Shown: one piece after another, positions 51,516 to 60,154 of the stretch
Numbering within the stretch: the first letter of the stretch is position 1
How the letters are laid out: each line of letters opens with the position of its first letter
From: Microvirga alba
GTDB taxonomy: Bacteria; Pseudomonadota; Alphaproteobacteria; Rhizobiales; Beijerinckiaceae
Length of the DNA stretch: 64,000 nt
Reading direction: 5' to 3'
Assembly (NCBI RefSeq): GCF_015694465.1
Contig: NZ_JADQDO010000008.1
Span: forward strand, 62,001 to 126,000
Notes under the pieces: model-generated
Seen by the model: the letters and a program-made list of their open reading frames with translations, nothing else
Told to the model about the DNA's origin: nothing
The model's database searches: none
Program-made: the position numbers and the translations under genes

Positions 51516-51887
51516 ATGCCCCAGGTAACGGTATCGATCGCGGGTCGGGCCTATCGCATCGCTTGCGCCGAAGGCGAGGAACAGCATCTCGAAGGCCTTG
51601 CGGCTTCCTTCGATGCCAAGATCGAGGACATGCGCGCCGCCGTCGGCGAAATCGGCGACATGCGCTTGCACGTCATGGCAGCCATTACCCTGGCGGATGA
51701 GATGCACGAGACGAAGAAGCGGGTTTTGGCGCTCGAGGCCGAGCTGGCCGAGTTGAAATCCTTCGCTTCGGCCGGGGACGAACGCACCCAGCTCATTGAG
51801 GCGCGCGTCGCGGAGAGCGTCCAGAAGGCGGCGGAGCGCATCGAGCGGCTGGCGAGGAGCCTGAACGCGCCGGTGCAGGAGTCGTGA
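51516..51887 (+). CDS. zapA: cell division protein ZapA
   Basis: A 123-residue FtsZ-associated protein. N-terminal small domain VTVSIAGRAYRIACAEGEEQHLEGLA and a middle helix FDAKIEDMRAAVGEIGDMRLHVMAAITLADEM (in two blocks), then a C-terminal coiled coil. ZapA cross-links FtsZ protofilaments at the division site. It follows the DUF4164 gene by one base. The 6S-like RNA and folate cyclo-ligase gene come next, which is the order seen in many proteobacteria. Confidence 0.93.
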   Translation: MPQVTVSIAGRAYRIACAEGEEQHLEGLAASFDAKIEDMRAAVGEIGDMRLHVMAAITLADEMHETKKRVLALEAELAELKSFASAGDERTQLIEARVAESVQKAAERIERLARSLNAPVQES

Positions 51888-52070
51888 TTTTTGGCCGCGG
51901 TCTCCCGGGCGTCATTCCATAAGCGCTGAGGGCTCCGAGAAAAGTGTGTGGGGACTCGTTTCGCTCGTCCCTGTCAGTGGTTATGGATTACGGGCTTCGC
52001 TGTCGCGACCCCGGAATGACGGCGGAGGATGTTTCAGGCGAGGGGCAATTTTCCCCTTCCTTCGGCGACC
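51888..52070. other. intergenic stretch between zapA and the 6S RNA candidate
   Basis: It holds the third copy of the CCGGAATGAC repeat (51971-52022) and a hairpin AGGGGCAATTTTCCCCTTCC. No gene is visible. Confidence 0.5.
51971..52022 (+). repeat. CCGGAATGACGG repeat, copy 3
   Basis: CTGTCAGTGGTTATGG through CGACCCCGGAATGAC, diverged but clearly the same element as 30611-30663. Confidence 0.75.
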
Positions 52071-52074
52071 CATC

Positions 52075-52215
52075 CTCACTACATAAGCAAGGCGGGGCTG
52101 CGGGGCGCGTTAGGAGTTCATTTCCCCGGGGCCTTAACGATCCTTAGGGAGCTGTCCCTACCCGGTCCGTGGACCGGGATACACGGCGCCCACCTACTTA
52201 TGTAGGTTCCCGGGA
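52075..52215 (+). ncRNA. ssrS: putative 6S RNA
   Basis: The span between zapA and the 5-formyltetrahydrofolate cyclo-ligase gene, which is where 6S RNA sits in many gammaproteobacteria and, as I recall, also in alphas. A perfect 9-bp long-range stem pairs CTACATAAG (52079-52087) with CTTATGTAG (52197-52205), closing a rod-like fold of about 140 nt with an inner hairpin CCCGGTCC-GT-GGACCGGG (about 52160-52177). No coding frame exists here. 6S RNA binds sigma70-RNA polymerase through a promoter-like bubble. Ends are approximate, and the family assignment rests on synteny and closing stem, not on a covariance search. Confidence 0.6.
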
Positions 52216-52251
52216 TCGCTACTCCGACGGCTTTTGTGGCTCCGCACTTTT

Positions 52252-52836
52252 ATGACATCGCTTCCCCTTCCCGAGTTCAAGAACAGGCTTCGCCGCGAGG
52301 CTTTCGCTCGCCGCGACGCTCTCGATGAGGCGTTCCGCCATCAGGCGTCGCAGCGCATCGCCGAGCTGGCTTTGGGGTTTCACAACCTTGAGAACGTCAC
52401 CCCGGTCGGCGGCTATTGGCCGATCCGCAGCGAGGTCGATCCGCGTCCGCTGATGGAGGCGCTCGTCTCTCGCGGGCAGAACGTGGCTCTTTCCCAAGTC
52501 ATCCATCCGCATATGACGTTCAGGCTCTGGCAGCCGGGCGACGTGCTGGTGCCCGGCGGCTTCGGTGTGCAGGAGCCGGGCCCCGACGCGCCCGAGGCCG
52601 TGCCCGTGGCCCTCCTCGTCCCGCTTCTCGCCTTCGACCGGCGCGGCGGGCGCATCGGCTACGGCAAGGGCCATTTCGACCGCGCCATCGCGGCGCTTGA
52701 ACAACGCCACCGCATCTTGACCATCGGCCTGGCTTATGCGGTTCAGGAGATCGATCAGGTGCCGGTCGAGCCTCACGACCGCCCGCTCGACGCCGTCATC
52801 ACCGAAGCCGAACTCGTTCGGACCGAGCCCTATTAA
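52252..52836 (+). CDS. fau: 5-formyltetrahydrofolate cyclo-ligase
   Basis: A 194-residue enzyme converting 5-formyl-THF to 5,10-methenyl-THF with ATP. Basic N-terminal helix (EFKNRLRREAFARRDALDEA), then PVGGYWPIRSEVD and FRLWQPGD, the conserved LLVPLLAFDRRGGRIGYGKGHFDR near the C-terminus, and the final VEPHDRPLDAVIT. ATG at 52252 is used, with a longer form six codons upstream possible. The gene is linked to 6S RNA and zapA, as in other proteobacteria, where the enzyme is known as YgfA. The phosphoesterase gene follows after nine bases. Confidence 0.9.
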   Translation: MTSLPLPEFKNRLRREAFARRDALDEAFRHQASQRIAELALGFHNLENVTPVGGYWPIRSEVDPRPLMEALVSRGQNVALSQVIHPHMTFRLWQPGDVLVPGGFGVQEPGPDAPEAVPVALLVPLLAFDRRGGRIGYGKGHFDRAIAALEQRHRILTIGLAYAVQEIDQVPVEPHDRPLDAVITEAELVRTEPY

Positions 52837-52845
52837 GGATCCTCC

Positions 52846-53667
52846 ATGCGCCTTCTCTTCCTCGGCGATATCGTCGGACGCCCCGGCCGCAATGCGGTGA
52901 TCGAACGCCTGCCAGCTTTGCGCGACCGCTGGCAGCTCGATTGTGTCGTCATCAACGGCGAGAACGCAGCGGGTGGGTTCGGCATCAACGAGGCTATCTG
53001 CGACGAGCTCATCACGGCGGGCGCGGATGCCGTCACACTCGGCAACCACTCCTGGGATCAGCGCGAAACGCTCGTCTTCATCGAGCGCGAGCCCCGGCTC
53101 CTGCGCCCGGTGAATTACCCGCCCGGCACGCCGGGACGCGGCGCGAATCTCATCGATACGCCTTCCGGCAAGCGGGTCCTCGTCGTCAATGTCATGGGCC
53201 GCCTCTTCATGGACGCCCTCGACGACCCCTTCGCCGCCGTCGACCGCGAGATCGATTCCTGCCCCCTGGGGCAGGTGGCGGATGCCATCATTGTGGACAT
53301 GCATGCGGAGGCGACCAGCGAGAAGGAGGCCCTCGGCCACCATCTCGACGGGCGCGTGAGCCTTGTGGTGGGCACCCACACCCATGTGCCGACCGCCGAT
53401 CACCGGGTTCTCTCCGGGGGCACGGCCTACATGTCGGATGCGGGCATGTGCGGCGATTACGATACGGTGCTCGGCATGCAGAAGGAGGAATCGATCCGAC
53501 GCTTCCTCCAGAAGACGCCGGGTCCCCGCATGGAGCCGGGGCTCGGCGAGGGCACTCTCTCCGGGCTCGCGGTCGAGACCGACGACCGGACCGGCCTTGC
53601 GATCCGGGTGGCGGCTTTGCGGCTCGGGCCGCATCTTGAGGAATCCTGGCCCCGGTTCTGGGACTGA
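52846..53667 (+). CDS. YmdB-like metallophosphoesterase (TIGR00282)
   Basis: A 273-residue calcineurin-like phosphodiesterase. MRLLFLGDIVGRPGR at the N-terminus, then VVINGENAAGGFGI, LGNHSWDQRE, VDMHAEATSEKEA and VVGTHTHVPTADHRVL give the metal ligands of the family. In Bacillus YmdB hydrolyses 2',3' and 3',5' cyclic AMP and affects biofilms. It follows the folate cyclo-ligase gene by nine bases in a likely operon. Confidence 0.92.
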   Translation: MRLLFLGDIVGRPGRNAVIERLPALRDRWQLDCVVINGENAAGGFGINEAICDELITAGADAVTLGNHSWDQRETLVFIEREPRLLRPVNYPPGTPGRGANLIDTPSGKRVLVVNVMGRLFMDALDDPFAAVDREIDSCPLGQVADAIIVDMHAEATSEKEALGHHLDGRVSLVVGTHTHVPTADHRVLSGGTAYMSDAGMCGDYDTVLGMQKEESIRRFLQKTPGPRMEPGLGEGTLSGLAVETDDRTGLAIRVAALRLGPHLEESWPRFWD

Positions 53668-53743
53668 AAGCCGGCTCGCTCGCTGGCTCGCTCTTGGCGC
53701 AGGGTGAGCCTGTGCCCATCTGTCCCCTCAACGGAGGCGGCAG

Positions 53744-54412
53744 GTGGACGCGGACAATCGGCAACATTTTGAGACCGACGAGGGCAACGCCCTTCACGCG
53801 GCGGTCGCCCATAAAAGCGCGTCCGCTGTCCTGCGTGCCGTCATCGATACGGCCGAAGGAGACACCATCACCATCGGGCGGATCATCGAGGCCTTCGGCG
53901 AACGTACCTTCGGCTTCGTGCTGATCCTCTTCAGCCTGCCAAACTGCCTTCCCGTCCCTGGGATCGCGGCCGTCGTCGGATTGCCCGTGCTGATCTTCGG
54001 CATCCAGATGATGCTGGGGCAGCATCGACCTTGGCTGCCGGGCATTATTCTGCGCCGATCCGTCTCCGTGGTGACCTTCAAGAAGGTCATCGACATGGCC
54101 GAGCCCAGGCTCAGGAAGCTCGAAAGCTTTTGCCGCCCCCGGCTGCCCTGGCTCTTCGGCGCTCTTGGCGACCGCATGGTTGGGTTTTTCGCCGTGCTGG
54201 TGGCGATTTCGGTGCTCATTCCCTTTCCCGGCACCAATTTCCCACCTTCCATCGCGCTCGTCATCGCCTCCATCGCGATCATGGAGGAAGACGGCTATTG
54301 GCTGATCGTCGGCTATCTCATCGGTCTTGCGGGGCTTGCCTATACTGCAACCGTGCTCGGAGCCTCCTACCACCTGATCCGGGCGGGGCTGTCGGGCTGG
54401 TTCGGGATCTGA
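53744..54412 (+). CDS. exoD: ExoD-family membrane protein
   Basis: A 222-residue integral membrane protein with about four to five helices. GDTITIGRIIEAFGERTFGFVLILFSLPNCLPVPG is the ExoD opening (two blocks), then a cytoplasmic basic stretch and the repeated hydrophobic region with PFPGTNFPPSIALVIASIAI. ExoD of Sinorhizobium is required for exopolysaccharide production and alkaline survival; the biochemical function is unknown. GTG start at 53744 with GGAGGCGGCAG just upstream. It stands alone between the phosphoesterase and yebC. Confidence 0.87.
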   Translation: MDADNRQHFETDEGNALHAAVAHKSASAVLRAVIDTAEGDTITIGRIIEAFGERTFGFVLILFSLPNCLPVPGIAAVVGLPVLIFGIQMMLGQHRPWLPGIILRRSVSVVTFKKVIDMAEPRLRKLESFCRPRLPWLFGALGDRMVGFFAVLVAISVLIPFPGTNFPPSIALVIASIAIMEEDGYWLIVGYLIGLAGLAYTATVLGASYHLIRAGLSGWFGI

Positions 54413-54544
54413 AACCTTAAGCGCGGTCAATATTACGCCGGGGGCTTTCCCTTTGGCGTAACACCGTTTTATAAGCCGGGTATCGTCAACATCCGCGGCC
54501 TGACGGGCCCTTTGAACGCCCTCGGTCGCGAACGCGGAGGCCCC

Positions 54545-55291
54545 ATGGCCGGACATTCCCAGTTTAAGAACATTATGCACCGCAAGGGTAAGGTGGATGC
54601 GGTGCGCTCCAAGGTTTTCTCCAAGCTGGCGCGCGAAATCACGGTCGCGGCCAAGATGGGCATGCCCGATCCCAACATGAACCCGCGCCTGCGCGCCGCC
54701 ATCCTCGCGGCCCGCGCGGAGAACATGCCCAAGGACAATATCCAGCGCGCCATCAACAAGGCGGTCGGCGGCGAGGGCGAGAACTACGAAGAGATCCGCT
54801 ACGAGGGCTACGGCCCCGGGGGCGCTGCGATCATCGTCGAGGCCATGACCGACAACCGCAACCGCACGGCCTCCGACATCCGCTCGTATTTCACCAAGAG
54901 CGGCGGCAACCTCGCTGAAACCGGCGCGGTTTCCTTCATGTTCGACCGGGTCGGCCTGGTGGAGTTCGGACCGGATGTCGGCGACGCCGACGCGGTGCTC
55001 GAAGGCGCCATTGATGCCGGCGCGGAAGACGTCGTGTCCTCCGAGCACGGTCACGAGATCTATTGCGAGCAGACCTCGCTGAACGAGGTCACGAAAGCGC
55101 TCGAAGAGAAGTTCGGCGAGCCCAAGGCCTCCAAGCTCGTCTGGAAGCCCCAGACCCCGGTTGCGGTCGATGACGAGACCGGCGAAAAGCTGATGAAGCT
55201 CATGGAGACGCTGGAAGAGCACGACGACGTGCAGAGCGTCTATGGCAATTTCGAGCTTTCCGAAGCGCTGATGCAGAAGATGGCGGGCTGA
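54545..55291 (+). CDS. yebC: YebC/PmpR family protein
   Basis: A 248-residue protein: [23 protein letters not shown] is the family start; [56 protein letters not shown] follow. YebC-family proteins bind DNA or ribosomes, with recent work pointing to help at proline-rich stretches. The upstream GGAGG fixes the ATG at 54545. It precedes ruvC, the usual yebC-ruvCAB order. Confidence 0.94.
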   Translation: MAGHSQFKNIMHRKGKVDAVRSKVFSKLAREITVAAKMGMPDPNMNPRLRAAILAARAENMPKDNIQRAINKAVGGEGENYEEIRYEGYGPGGAAIIVEAMTDNRNRTASDIRSYFTKSGGNLAETGAVSFMFDRVGLVEFGPDVGDADAVLEGAIDAGAEDVVSSEHGHEIYCEQTSLNEVTKALEEKFGEPKASKLVWKPQTPVAVDDETGEKLMKLMETLEEHDDVQSVYGNFELSEALMQKMAG

Positions 55292-55297
55292 CGCCTG

Positions 55298-55382
55298 TCG
55301 TCATGGCCGGACCTGTTCCGGCCATCCACGCCTTAGGGCGGAAAAGACGTGGATGCCCGGGACGACCCCCGGGCATTACGGT
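55298..55382. repeat. CGTCATGGCCGG hairpin repeats
   Basis: GTCATGGCCGG-ACCTGTTCCGGCCATCC forms a hairpin, and GTGGATGCCCGGGACG-ACCCCCGGGCATTACGG forms a second one. Together they fill the space between yebC and ruvC. Confidence 0.65.
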
Positions 55383-55394
55383 GGAGAGCAGGCC

Positions 55395-55898
55395 TTGTCT
55401 GAACGCATCCGCATCCTCGGCCTCGACCCCGGCCTGCGAAACACCGGCTGGGGAATCATCACCATCGAAGGCACGAAGCTTTCCTATGTCGCCTGCGGGG
55501 TCGTCACCTCGGACGGCGACCTCGCGCTCGCGCTGAGGCTCAAGCAGCTCCACGACAAGTTGACCGAAGTGGTGACCACCTGGACGCCCGACGAGGTCGC
55601 GGTGGAGGAAACCTTCGTCAACAAGGATGCGCAGGCGACCCTCAAGCTCGGTCAGGCGCGCGCCATGTCGCTCCTCGTTCCTGCCCTGCACGGATTGCCG
55701 GTGGCCGAATATGGCGCGAACCAGGTCAAGAAGACCGTGGTCGGCGTCGGCCATGCGGAGAAAAACCAGGTTCTGGCCATGGTGAAGGTGCTTCTGCCCA
55801 AGGCCGACCCGAAAAAGGCCGACGCCGCCGATGCGCTCGCCATCGCCATCGCCCACGCCCATCACCGTAAAGCGCGTGCTTTGGTGGCCAAGCTTTAG
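55395..55898 (+). CDS. ruvC: crossover junction endodeoxyribonuclease RuvC
   Basis: A 167-residue Holliday-junction resolvase. [14 protein letters not shown] carries the first catalytic Asp, [23 protein letters not shown] the catalytic Glu and Mg site, and [16 protein letters not shown] the last two acidic residues. The start is TTG at 55395, spaced from GGAGAGCAGG; other frames do not give the usual length. It precedes ruvA and ruvB, both also TTG-started. Confidence 0.93.
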   Translation: MSERIRILGLDPGLRNTGWGIITIEGTKLSYVACGVVTSDGDLALALRLKQLHDKLTEVVTTWTPDEVAVEETFVNKDAQATLKLGQARAMSLLVPALHGLPVAEYGANQVKKTVVGVGHAEKNQVLAMVKVLLPKADPKKADAADALAIAIAHAHHRKARALVAKL

Positions 55899-55945
55899 GT
55901 GTTACAGAGCAGCTGAAGTCATTCTGGAATCACACGATAGCTCCG

Positions 55946-56092
55946 CGCCTTTACCTCTCCCCGGCGGGGGAGAGGTCGAGCGAAGCGAGGGTGAGGGCTT
56001 GAGATTTCTCCGGAGAGTGCAAACCCCTCACCCGGACCTCACGGTCCGACCTCTCCCTCGAGGGAGAGGTGAAAGGGTAGTGCCCGGGATGA
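55946..56092. repeat. CCTCTCCCC hairpin repeats
   Basis: CCTCTCCCCGGCGGGGGAGAGG forms a strong hairpin, followed by GAGCGAAGCGAGGGTGAGGG. The mirrored CCCCTCACCCGG...CGACCTCTCCCTCGAGGGAGAGG lies 80 bases on. This fills the ruvC-ruvA spacer. Confidence 0.65.
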
Positions 56093-56114
56093 CGGTAGCG
56101 GGGGAGACATCGGC

Positions 56115-56732
56115 TTGATCGGCAAACTCAAGGGCATCATCGATGCCTATGGCGAGGATTTCGTGGTCGTCGACGTCCAGGGCGTCGGCTATGTGGTCCA
56201 TTGCTCCTCGCGTACGCTGCAGAACCTGCCCCCGGCCGGCGAGGCTGCCTCGCTGTCCATCGAGACCCATGTCCGCGAGGACATGATCCGCCTGTTCGGC
56301 TTCCGCTCGGACGCCGAGCGCGAATGGTTCCGCCTGCTCCAGAGCGTGCAGGGCGTCGGCGCGAAGGTGGCGCTCGGCATCCTCTCCGTGCTCGATCCCG
56401 GAAGCCTCGGCACCGCGCTTGCGACCGGAGACAAGGCGGCCGTCGCGCGCAGCCCCGGCGTCGGGCCGAAGCTCGCGCAGCGCATCGTGTCCGAATTGAA
56501 GGACAAGGTTCCCGCCTTCTCCGGCATCGACCCGGCCCTTATCCGCCTGTCGGATTCCGTCGAGGACAGAACCGCACCCTTGCCGGTTTCCGATGCCATC
56601 TCGGCTCTGGTCAATCTCGGCTATCCCCAAGCCCAAGCCTCCGCCGCCATCGCCGCCGCCTTGAAGCAGGCCGGCGAAGCGCCCGAGGCGAAGACGCTGA
56701 TCAGGCTGGGCTTGAAGGAATTGGCGCGCTAG
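56115..56732 (+). CDS. ruvA: Holliday junction DNA helicase subunit RuvA
   Basis: A 205-residue junction-binding protein. N-terminal OB-fold [29 protein letters not shown], helix-hairpin-helix region [19 protein letters not shown] and [22 protein letters not shown], and C-terminal domain III ending LGLKELAR that contacts RuvB. The start is TTG (56115). The ruvB gene follows after 31 bases. Confidence 0.95.
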   Translation: MIGKLKGIIDAYGEDFVVVDVQGVGYVVHCSSRTLQNLPPAGEAASLSIETHVREDMIRLFGFRSDAEREWFRLLQSVQGVGAKVALGILSVLDPGSLGTALATGDKAAVARSPGVGPKLAQRIVSELKDKVPAFSGIDPALIRLSDSVEDRTAPLPVSDAISALVNLGYPQAQASAAIAAALKQAGEAPEAKTLIRLGLKELAR

Positions 56733-56763
56733 CGCATTTTCGCCGTTTGAAAGGTAAGATTTT

Positions 56764-57810
56764 TTGACCAACTCACGCAGCGGCCTGCTTGCCCCCGAAA
56801 AGCGCGAGGACGATCTCGAGACGTCGCTGCGACCGCTGGCGCTTGACGATTTCACCGGGCAGAAGGCCGCGCGGGCGAATTTGCAGGTCTTCATCAATGC
56901 CGCGAAGACGCGGGGCGATGCGCTCGACCATGTGCTCTTCGTCGGCCCGCCGGGTCTCGGCAAGACCACGCTGGCGCAGATCGTGGCGCGCGAACTCGGC
57001 GTGAATTTCCGCTCGACCTCGGGCCCGGTGATCGCGAAGGCGGGTGATCTCGCTGCGCAGCTCACGAATCTGGAAGAGCGTGATGTGCTCTTCATCGACG
57101 AGATTCACCGCCTCAACCCAGCGGTGGAGGAAATTCTCTATCCTGCGATGGAGGATTATCAGCTCGATCTCATCATCGGCGAAGGCCCTGCGGCGCGCTC
57201 GGTGAAGATCGAGTTGCCGAAATTCACGCTTGTCGGTGCCACCACCCGCGCGGGCCTTCTCACTACGCCGCTACGCGACCGTTTCGGCATTCCGATCCGG
57301 CTCGAATTCTACACCGTCGAGGAACTCGAACTGATCGTGCGGCGCGGCGCGCGGGTGCACGGCATCGGCATGAGCGAGGACGGCGCGAACGAGATCGCCC
57401 GCCGTTCGCGCGGCACGCCGCGCATCGCGGGTCGCTTGCTGCGCCGCGTGCGCGACTTCGCCATCGTCGAGGGCGCGGCCACCATCAGCCGCGAACTCGC
57501 GGACAATGCGCTGCGTCTCCTCGACGTCGATCCCATCGGCCTCGACCTGATGGATCGCAAATACCTCACCACCATCGCGCTCTCCTTCGGCGGCGGCCCG
57601 GTCGGCATCGAGACCATCGCTGCGGCGCTCTCGGAGCCGCGCGACGCGATCGAGGAGATCATCGAGCCCTACCTGATCCAGAAGGGCTTCGTGCAGCGCA
57701 CCCCGCGCGGCCGCATCCTCACGCCCCACGCCTTCCGCCATCTCGGCATGCCCGAGCCCACCCGCGAGACCGCGCAATTTGGGTTGTTCGGAGGCGATGA
57801 GGATGCGTGA
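56764..57810 (+). CDS. ruvB: Holliday junction DNA helicase subunit RuvB
   Basis: A 348-residue AAA+ branch-migration motor. [13 protein letters not shown] at the start, Walker A GPPGLGKT at residues 61-68, Walker B LFIDEIH at 109-115, sensor [15 protein letters not shown] with the arginine finger, and the C-terminal winged-helix with [12 protein letters not shown]. The start is TTG at 56764. The last eight bases overlap the ybgC start at 57803, so ybgC-tol expression may be partly coupled to ruv. Confidence 0.96.
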   Translation: MTNSRSGLLAPEKREDDLETSLRPLALDDFTGQKAARANLQVFINAAKTRGDALDHVLFVGPPGLGKTTLAQIVARELGVNFRSTSGPVIAKAGDLAAQLTNLEERDVLFIDEIHRLNPAVEEILYPAMEDYQLDLIIGEGPAARSVKIELPKFTLVGATTRAGLLTTPLRDRFGIPIRLEFYTVEELELIVRRGARVHGIGMSEDGANEIARRSRGTPRIAGRLLRRVRDFAIVEGAATISRELADNALRLLDVDPIGLDLMDRKYLTTIALSFGGGPVGIETIAAALSEPRDAIEEIIEPYLIQKGFVQRTPRGRILTPHAFRHLGMPEPTRETAQFGLFGGDEDA

Positions 57811-58279
57811 CGAAACCTCACGTGGGGCAGGAGAGCAGGCCGGCGCTTGGCCGCACCTGTCCGGTGCCCTGAAGGACGGCGCGCACGTTCTCCCTATCCG
57901 CGTCTATTACGAGGACACGGATTTTTCGGCGCGCGTCTATCACGCGAGCTATCTGCGCTTCATGGAGCGCGGGCGCACGGAATTGTTGCGGGCCGTGGAG
58001 GTCGCGCAATCGGATCTCCACGCCGAGATGGGCGGGCTCGCCTTCGTGGTGCGCAAGATGATGATCGATTTTCGCGGCGCGGCGCTTATGGACGATGTGC
58101 TGACCATCGTCACGCGCCCGAAGGAAATGCGCGGCGCTTCGATGACGCTCGCTCAGGAAGTGCGTCGCGGCGATGATGTGCTGGTCTTTGCCGAGGTCAC
58201 GGTTGCTGCGGTGCGGGGAGGGCGCGCGGTGCGCATTCCGGACGAATTGCGCGCCGCCCTGACGCCCTTGGGCGAGTAA
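57803..58279 (+). CDS. ybgC: Tol-Pal-associated acyl-CoA thioesterase YbgC
   Basis: A 158-residue hotdog-fold thioesterase. [32 protein letters not shown] is the conserved block (active Asp in DTD), followed by [27 protein letters not shown] 25-residue N-terminal extension precedes the core. ATG at 57803 is set by GGAGG eight bases upstream; ATG at 57797 would be too close. YbgC is the first gene of the tol cluster in many bacteria. Here an NTF2-like gene on the opposite strand separates it from tolQ. Confidence 0.9.
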   Translation: MRDETSRGAGEQAGAWPHLSGALKDGAHVLPIRVYYEDTDFSARVYHASYLRFMERGRTELLRAVEVAQSDLHAEMGGLAFVVRKMMIDFRGAALMDDVLTIVTRPKEMRGASMTLAQEVRRGDDVLVFAEVTVAAVRGGRAVRIPDELRAALTPLGE

Positions 58280-58288
58280 GCGTTCACC

Positions 58289-58654
58289 TCACGCCTTGTC
58301 GAAGACCGGCGTGCCGATCTTGAACCATGCCTTGGCGATTTTCTCATCGGCGACCTCGTAGATCGCAATGACGTCGACACGGCCCGTCCCTTCCGGAAAA
58401 GTGCGGGTCACGACCTCCTGGTCAATAACGAGATTACCTAAGGTCATGCGCTTGACGAGCTGCCCGAACAGGTTGGGTTCCTTGAAGCGCGCCATGTGGC
58501 GTTCGCGGATCTGCGCTGCGCCGTTTGCAAGCAGCTCCGAGGGAAAAGCGAAATATTGAGCCTCTTCGGCCCAATGCGACATGAAGGCTTCGATATCGCG
58601 CGCGTTGTAGGCGTCGAGCTGCCGTTGCACGATCTCGCTGGGGTCCGCCGTCAT
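58289..58654 (-). CDS. NTF2-like (SnoaL) family protein
   Basis: A 121-residue small cone-shaped fold protein: EIVQRQLDAYNARDIEAFMSHWAEEAQYFAFPSELLANG (two blocks), RERHMARFKEPN and VDVIAIYEVADEKIAKAWFKIG are the NTF2/SnoaL pattern, typical of steroid-isomerase-like or polyketide-cyclase-like enzymes without known substrate. It lies on the minus strand between ybgC and tolQ, nine bases from the end of ybgC and about 290 from tolQ, so it interrupts the ybgC-tolQ order. Confidence 0.82.
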   Translation of the reverse strand: MTADPSEIVQRQLDAYNARDIEAFMSHWAEEAQYFAFPSELLANGAAQIRERHMARFKEPNLFGQLVKRMTLGNLVIDQEVVTRTFPEGTGRVDVIAIYEVADEKIAKAWFKIGTPVFDKA

Positions 58655-58947
58655 TGTTTTCCCTCTTTTCGAGCCGGATGGTTCAGGGGCTGTGATTTAG
58701 CAGGCGCCTCTGGGAAATTCCAAATGAATCGCAGGCGATTACGGGCCCCGCAGGCGCGTTTAAACCAAGCTTTAACCTTACTCTGTGCTTAACAGGCAAC
58801 GGACGGGAGAGATCCGCGTCTTGCTGCCTGAACGCCCTTATTTCGACAGATTCCGGGGCGAACGAGCATCATTACGCGAAAAGATTTTCCCAAACACATG
58901 CGGTGAGCCCTCCATGAGGGCTGCTCGAACAGAGCGAGGACGAGACA

Positions 58948-59667
58948 ATGAATCCGGTTGATGTGGCCCAGGCCGCTCCTGTGGCCCACGACATGTCCCT
59001 CTTCGGCCTGTTCTGGCAGGCCCATCTTCTCGTCAAGCTCGTCATGCTGGGCCTGCTCGCAGCCTCCGTGTGGTGCTGGGCCATCATTGTCGACAAGACC
59101 CTGCTTTTCGCCCGCACCAAGCGCGCCATGAACCGTTTCGAGGATGTGTTCTGGTCGGGCCAGTCGCTCGAAGAGCTGTTTCGTTCGCTCCAGAGCCGAC
59201 CGGCCACCGGCCTTTCCGCCGTGTTCGTCGCCGCCATGCGGGAATGGAAGCGCTCCTTCGAGGGCTCCGGCCGTTCGTTCCAGAGCCTGTCCCAGCGCAT
59301 CGACAAGGTTTTGGACGTCACCATTCAGCGTGAGGTGGAACGGCTCGATTCCCGCCTGATGATTTTGGCCTCCATCGGTTCCGCCGGCCCCTATATCGGC
59401 CTCTTCGGCACGGTGGTCGGCATCATGAACTCGTTCACCTCGATCGCGGCGTCCAAGAACACGAGTCTTGCGGTCGTCGCACCAGGCATCGCGGAAGCGC
59501 TGTTCGCCACCGCCATCGGCCTCTTCGCGGCCATTCCGGCGGTGCTCGCGTACAACAAGCTGCAATCCGAAGTCGGCAAGCTGCAATCGCGGCTTGAGGG
59601 TTTCGCCGACGAGTTCTCCGCCATCCTCTCGCGCCAGATCGACGAGCGCATCGCGCTCGCGGCTTAA
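58948..59667 (+). CDS. tolQ: Tol-Pal system protein TolQ
   Basis: A 239-residue MotA/ExbB-family proton channel protein. Helix 1 is LFWQAHLLVKLVMLGLLAASVWCW; the core GSAGPYIGLFGTVVGIMNSF and APGIAEALFATAIGLFAAIPAVLAYN hold helices 2 and 3. With TolR it uses the proton motive force to energise TolA during outer-membrane constriction. Ribosome site GAGGACGAGAC precedes the ATG. tolR follows after 15 bases. Confidence 0.95.
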   Translation: MNPVDVAQAAPVAHDMSLFGLFWQAHLLVKLVMLGLLAASVWCWAIIVDKTLLFARTKRAMNRFEDVFWSGQSLEELFRSLQSRPATGLSAVFVAAMREWKRSFEGSGRSFQSLSQRIDKVLDVTIQREVERLDSRLMILASIGSAGPYIGLFGTVVGIMNSFTSIAASKNTSLAVVAPGIAEALFATAIGLFAAIPAVLAYNKLQSEVGKLQSRLEGFADEFSAILSRQIDERIALAA

Positions 59668-59682
59668 ACGGGAGTCGGGGCG

Positions 59683-60129
59683 ATGGCATCGGCAGGCATG
59701 GCAAGCGGTGGCGGCAGACGCCGCCGCAGGCGCGGGCGCAGCGGCGGCGCGATCAACGAGATCAACATGACGCCGTTCATCGACGTCACCCTCGTTCTGC
59801 TCATCATCTTCATGGTGGCCGCGCCGATGATGACTTCCGGCGTGCCCCTCGACCTGCCGCAGACGAAGGCCGCTCCGCTCAATTCGGATGCCAAGCCCGT
59901 GACGCTCTCGATTAAGGCGACGGGTCAGGTATTCCTCGGTGAGACCGAGGTGACCGACGAGGCCATCGTCGGCAAGCTCGCCGAAGTAGCGAAGCAGGGT
60001 TTTGACGAGCGCGTCTTCGTGCGCGGCGACAGACGAGTCGATTACGGACGCGTCGCGCAAGTGATGTCCATCGTGACCACGGCCGGTTACAAGCGCGTCG
60101 CGCTCGTGACCGAGACCGATCCGCGCTGA
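59683..60129 (+). CDS. tolR: Tol-Pal system protein TolR
   Basis: A 148-residue ExbD-type protein. Basic N-terminus (residues 11-19 GRRRRRRGR), one helix INEINMTPFIDVTLVLLIIFMVAAP with the proton-carrying Asp34, and a periplasmic domain ending in VSIVTTAGYKRVALVTETDP. It partners TolQ. The tolA gene starts 25 bases later. Confidence 0.95.
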   Translation: MASAGMASGGGRRRRRRGRSGGAINEINMTPFIDVTLVLLIIFMVAAPMMTSGVPLDLPQTKAAPLNSDAKPVTLSIKATGQVFLGETEVTDEAIVGKLAEVAKQGFDERVFVRGDRRVDYGRVAQVMSIVTTAGYKRVALVTETDPR

Positions 60130-60154
60130 GCGGTCGGGTAGGGGACGAACGAAA

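Noticed and set aside
51888..52070. Possible small gene between zapA and the 6S-like RNA
   Set aside because: Frames there are short and cover a dispersed repeat; no ribosome site or conserved pattern.
53288..55222. 644-codon minus-strand frame opposite the phosphoesterase, exoD and yebC genes
   Set aside because: It covers three well-supported + strand genes and their spacers; composition is typical of a shadow frame.
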